A DNA stretch of 64,000 nt, taken from assembly GCA_021847105.1 (NCBI GenBank), contig JAJZUT010000014.1:50662-114661 (forward strand). Direction: 5' to 3'. This document shows positions 63,879-64,000 of this stretch, piece by piece. This DNA is from Pseudomonadota bacterium (GTDB taxonomy: Bacteria; Pseudomonadota; Gammaproteobacteria; Steroidobacterales; Steroidobacteraceae). The translations under genes were made by a program, and so were the position numbers. Under the pieces are notes generated by a model. It saw nothing but the letters and a program-made list of their open reading frames with translations. It ran no database searches and had not been told where the DNA came from. The first letter of the stretch is position 1. The number at the start of each line of letters is the position of its first letter.

Positions 63879-64000
63879 ATCGGCATAGGGGGCGCTCCGT
63901 AAGGAGCGCACCCCTGCCACACCACCCGGCGTGCGGGTCCGCACCGGGCGGTTCAAGAAGTTGAGGTCAGGTAAGGCGAGGCATGCCAAGCCGATCAAAG
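63879..64000 (-). mobile_element. Group II intron 3' end (partial)
   Basis: On the minus strand, a hairpin at about 63953-63921 (arms GTGCG and CGCAC within a longer GC stem) looks like catalytic domain V. It is followed by a second hairpin at 63910-63890 (GCGCTCC stem) like domain VI, and the end CCCCTATGCCGAT resembles the conserved 3' boundary. The minus-strand frame encodes LNRPVRTRTPGGVAG, a string often seen as a spurious protein just after group II intron reverse transcriptases. The reverse transcriptase itself would lie right of the window. Confidence 0.5.

Noticed and set aside
63161..63964. 267-codon plus-strand frame at the right edge
   Set aside because: Its start is antisense to the methyltransferase, its end covers the intron-like element, and it has no recognisable domain.

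Overview
The window is high-GC DNA from a Gram-negative proteobacterium. It has a cytochrome bo-type quinol oxidase, a TonB-dependent outer-membrane receptor, RdgC, a Lrp regulator and a PEP-CTERM protein. The gene content resembles oligotrophic, plant-polymer-degrading Gammaproteobacteria of the Xanthomonadales or Steroidobacter type. That placement is inferred from gene content only.

The core is a dispersed glucuronoxylan utilisation regulon, about 9.7-45 kb plus an outlier at 59.9 kb. It contains a LacI-family regulator, a XylE-like xylose symporter, an aldose epimerase, fructuronate reductase (uxuB), GH67 alpha-glucuronidase, glucuronate isomerase (uxaC), mannonate dehydratase (manD), a hexuronate-type MFS transporter, a GH3 beta-xylosidase, xylulokinase, a lipoprotein SGNH esterase, a PfkB-type KDG kinase, a TonB receptor and xylose isomerase. 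Together these would take methylglucurono-xylooligosaccharides to xylulose 5-phosphate and KDPG. Neither an endo-xylanase nor KDPG aldolase is visible here. A 14-bp palindrome, consensus TGRTA-NCGN-TAYCA, recurs in the intergenic regions of nearly all these genes. It resembles the xyl-box I recall for the Xanthomonas LacI-type XylR, and probably marks one regulon.

Two parts are poorly explained. First, two large paralogous secreted proteins (18217-20163 and 59935-61842) with a TIM-barrel-like look and conserved acidic motifs are both wired to the operator; I do not recognise their family. Second, the TonB receptor heads an apparent five-gene operon: flavin-dependent halogenase, SapC-like protein, JmjC-like cupin and a TPR/SPINDLY-like glycosyltransferase. 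A second cupin lies convergent to it.

The left edge (1-8 kb) holds a decayed xanthine-dehydrogenase operon, small secreted or membrane proteins, a mannose-1-phosphate guanylyltransferase-like gene, an orphan groEL without groES, a HAD phosphatase and a Met-rich Tat-exported multicopper oxidase. Between 28 and 32 kb are a TPR-sulfotransferase, a glycine-rich PEP-CTERM protein and an IS5-type transposase relic. From 46.5 to 63.3 kb are arginase-ornithine cyclodeaminase with a divergent Lrp regulator, ddl, a GST, rdgC, an EamA transporter, cyoABCD, a winged-helix/NB-ARC regulator, a phosphoglycolate phosphatase-like gene and a methyltransferase. The right edge carries what looks like the 3' end of a group II intron on the minus strand.
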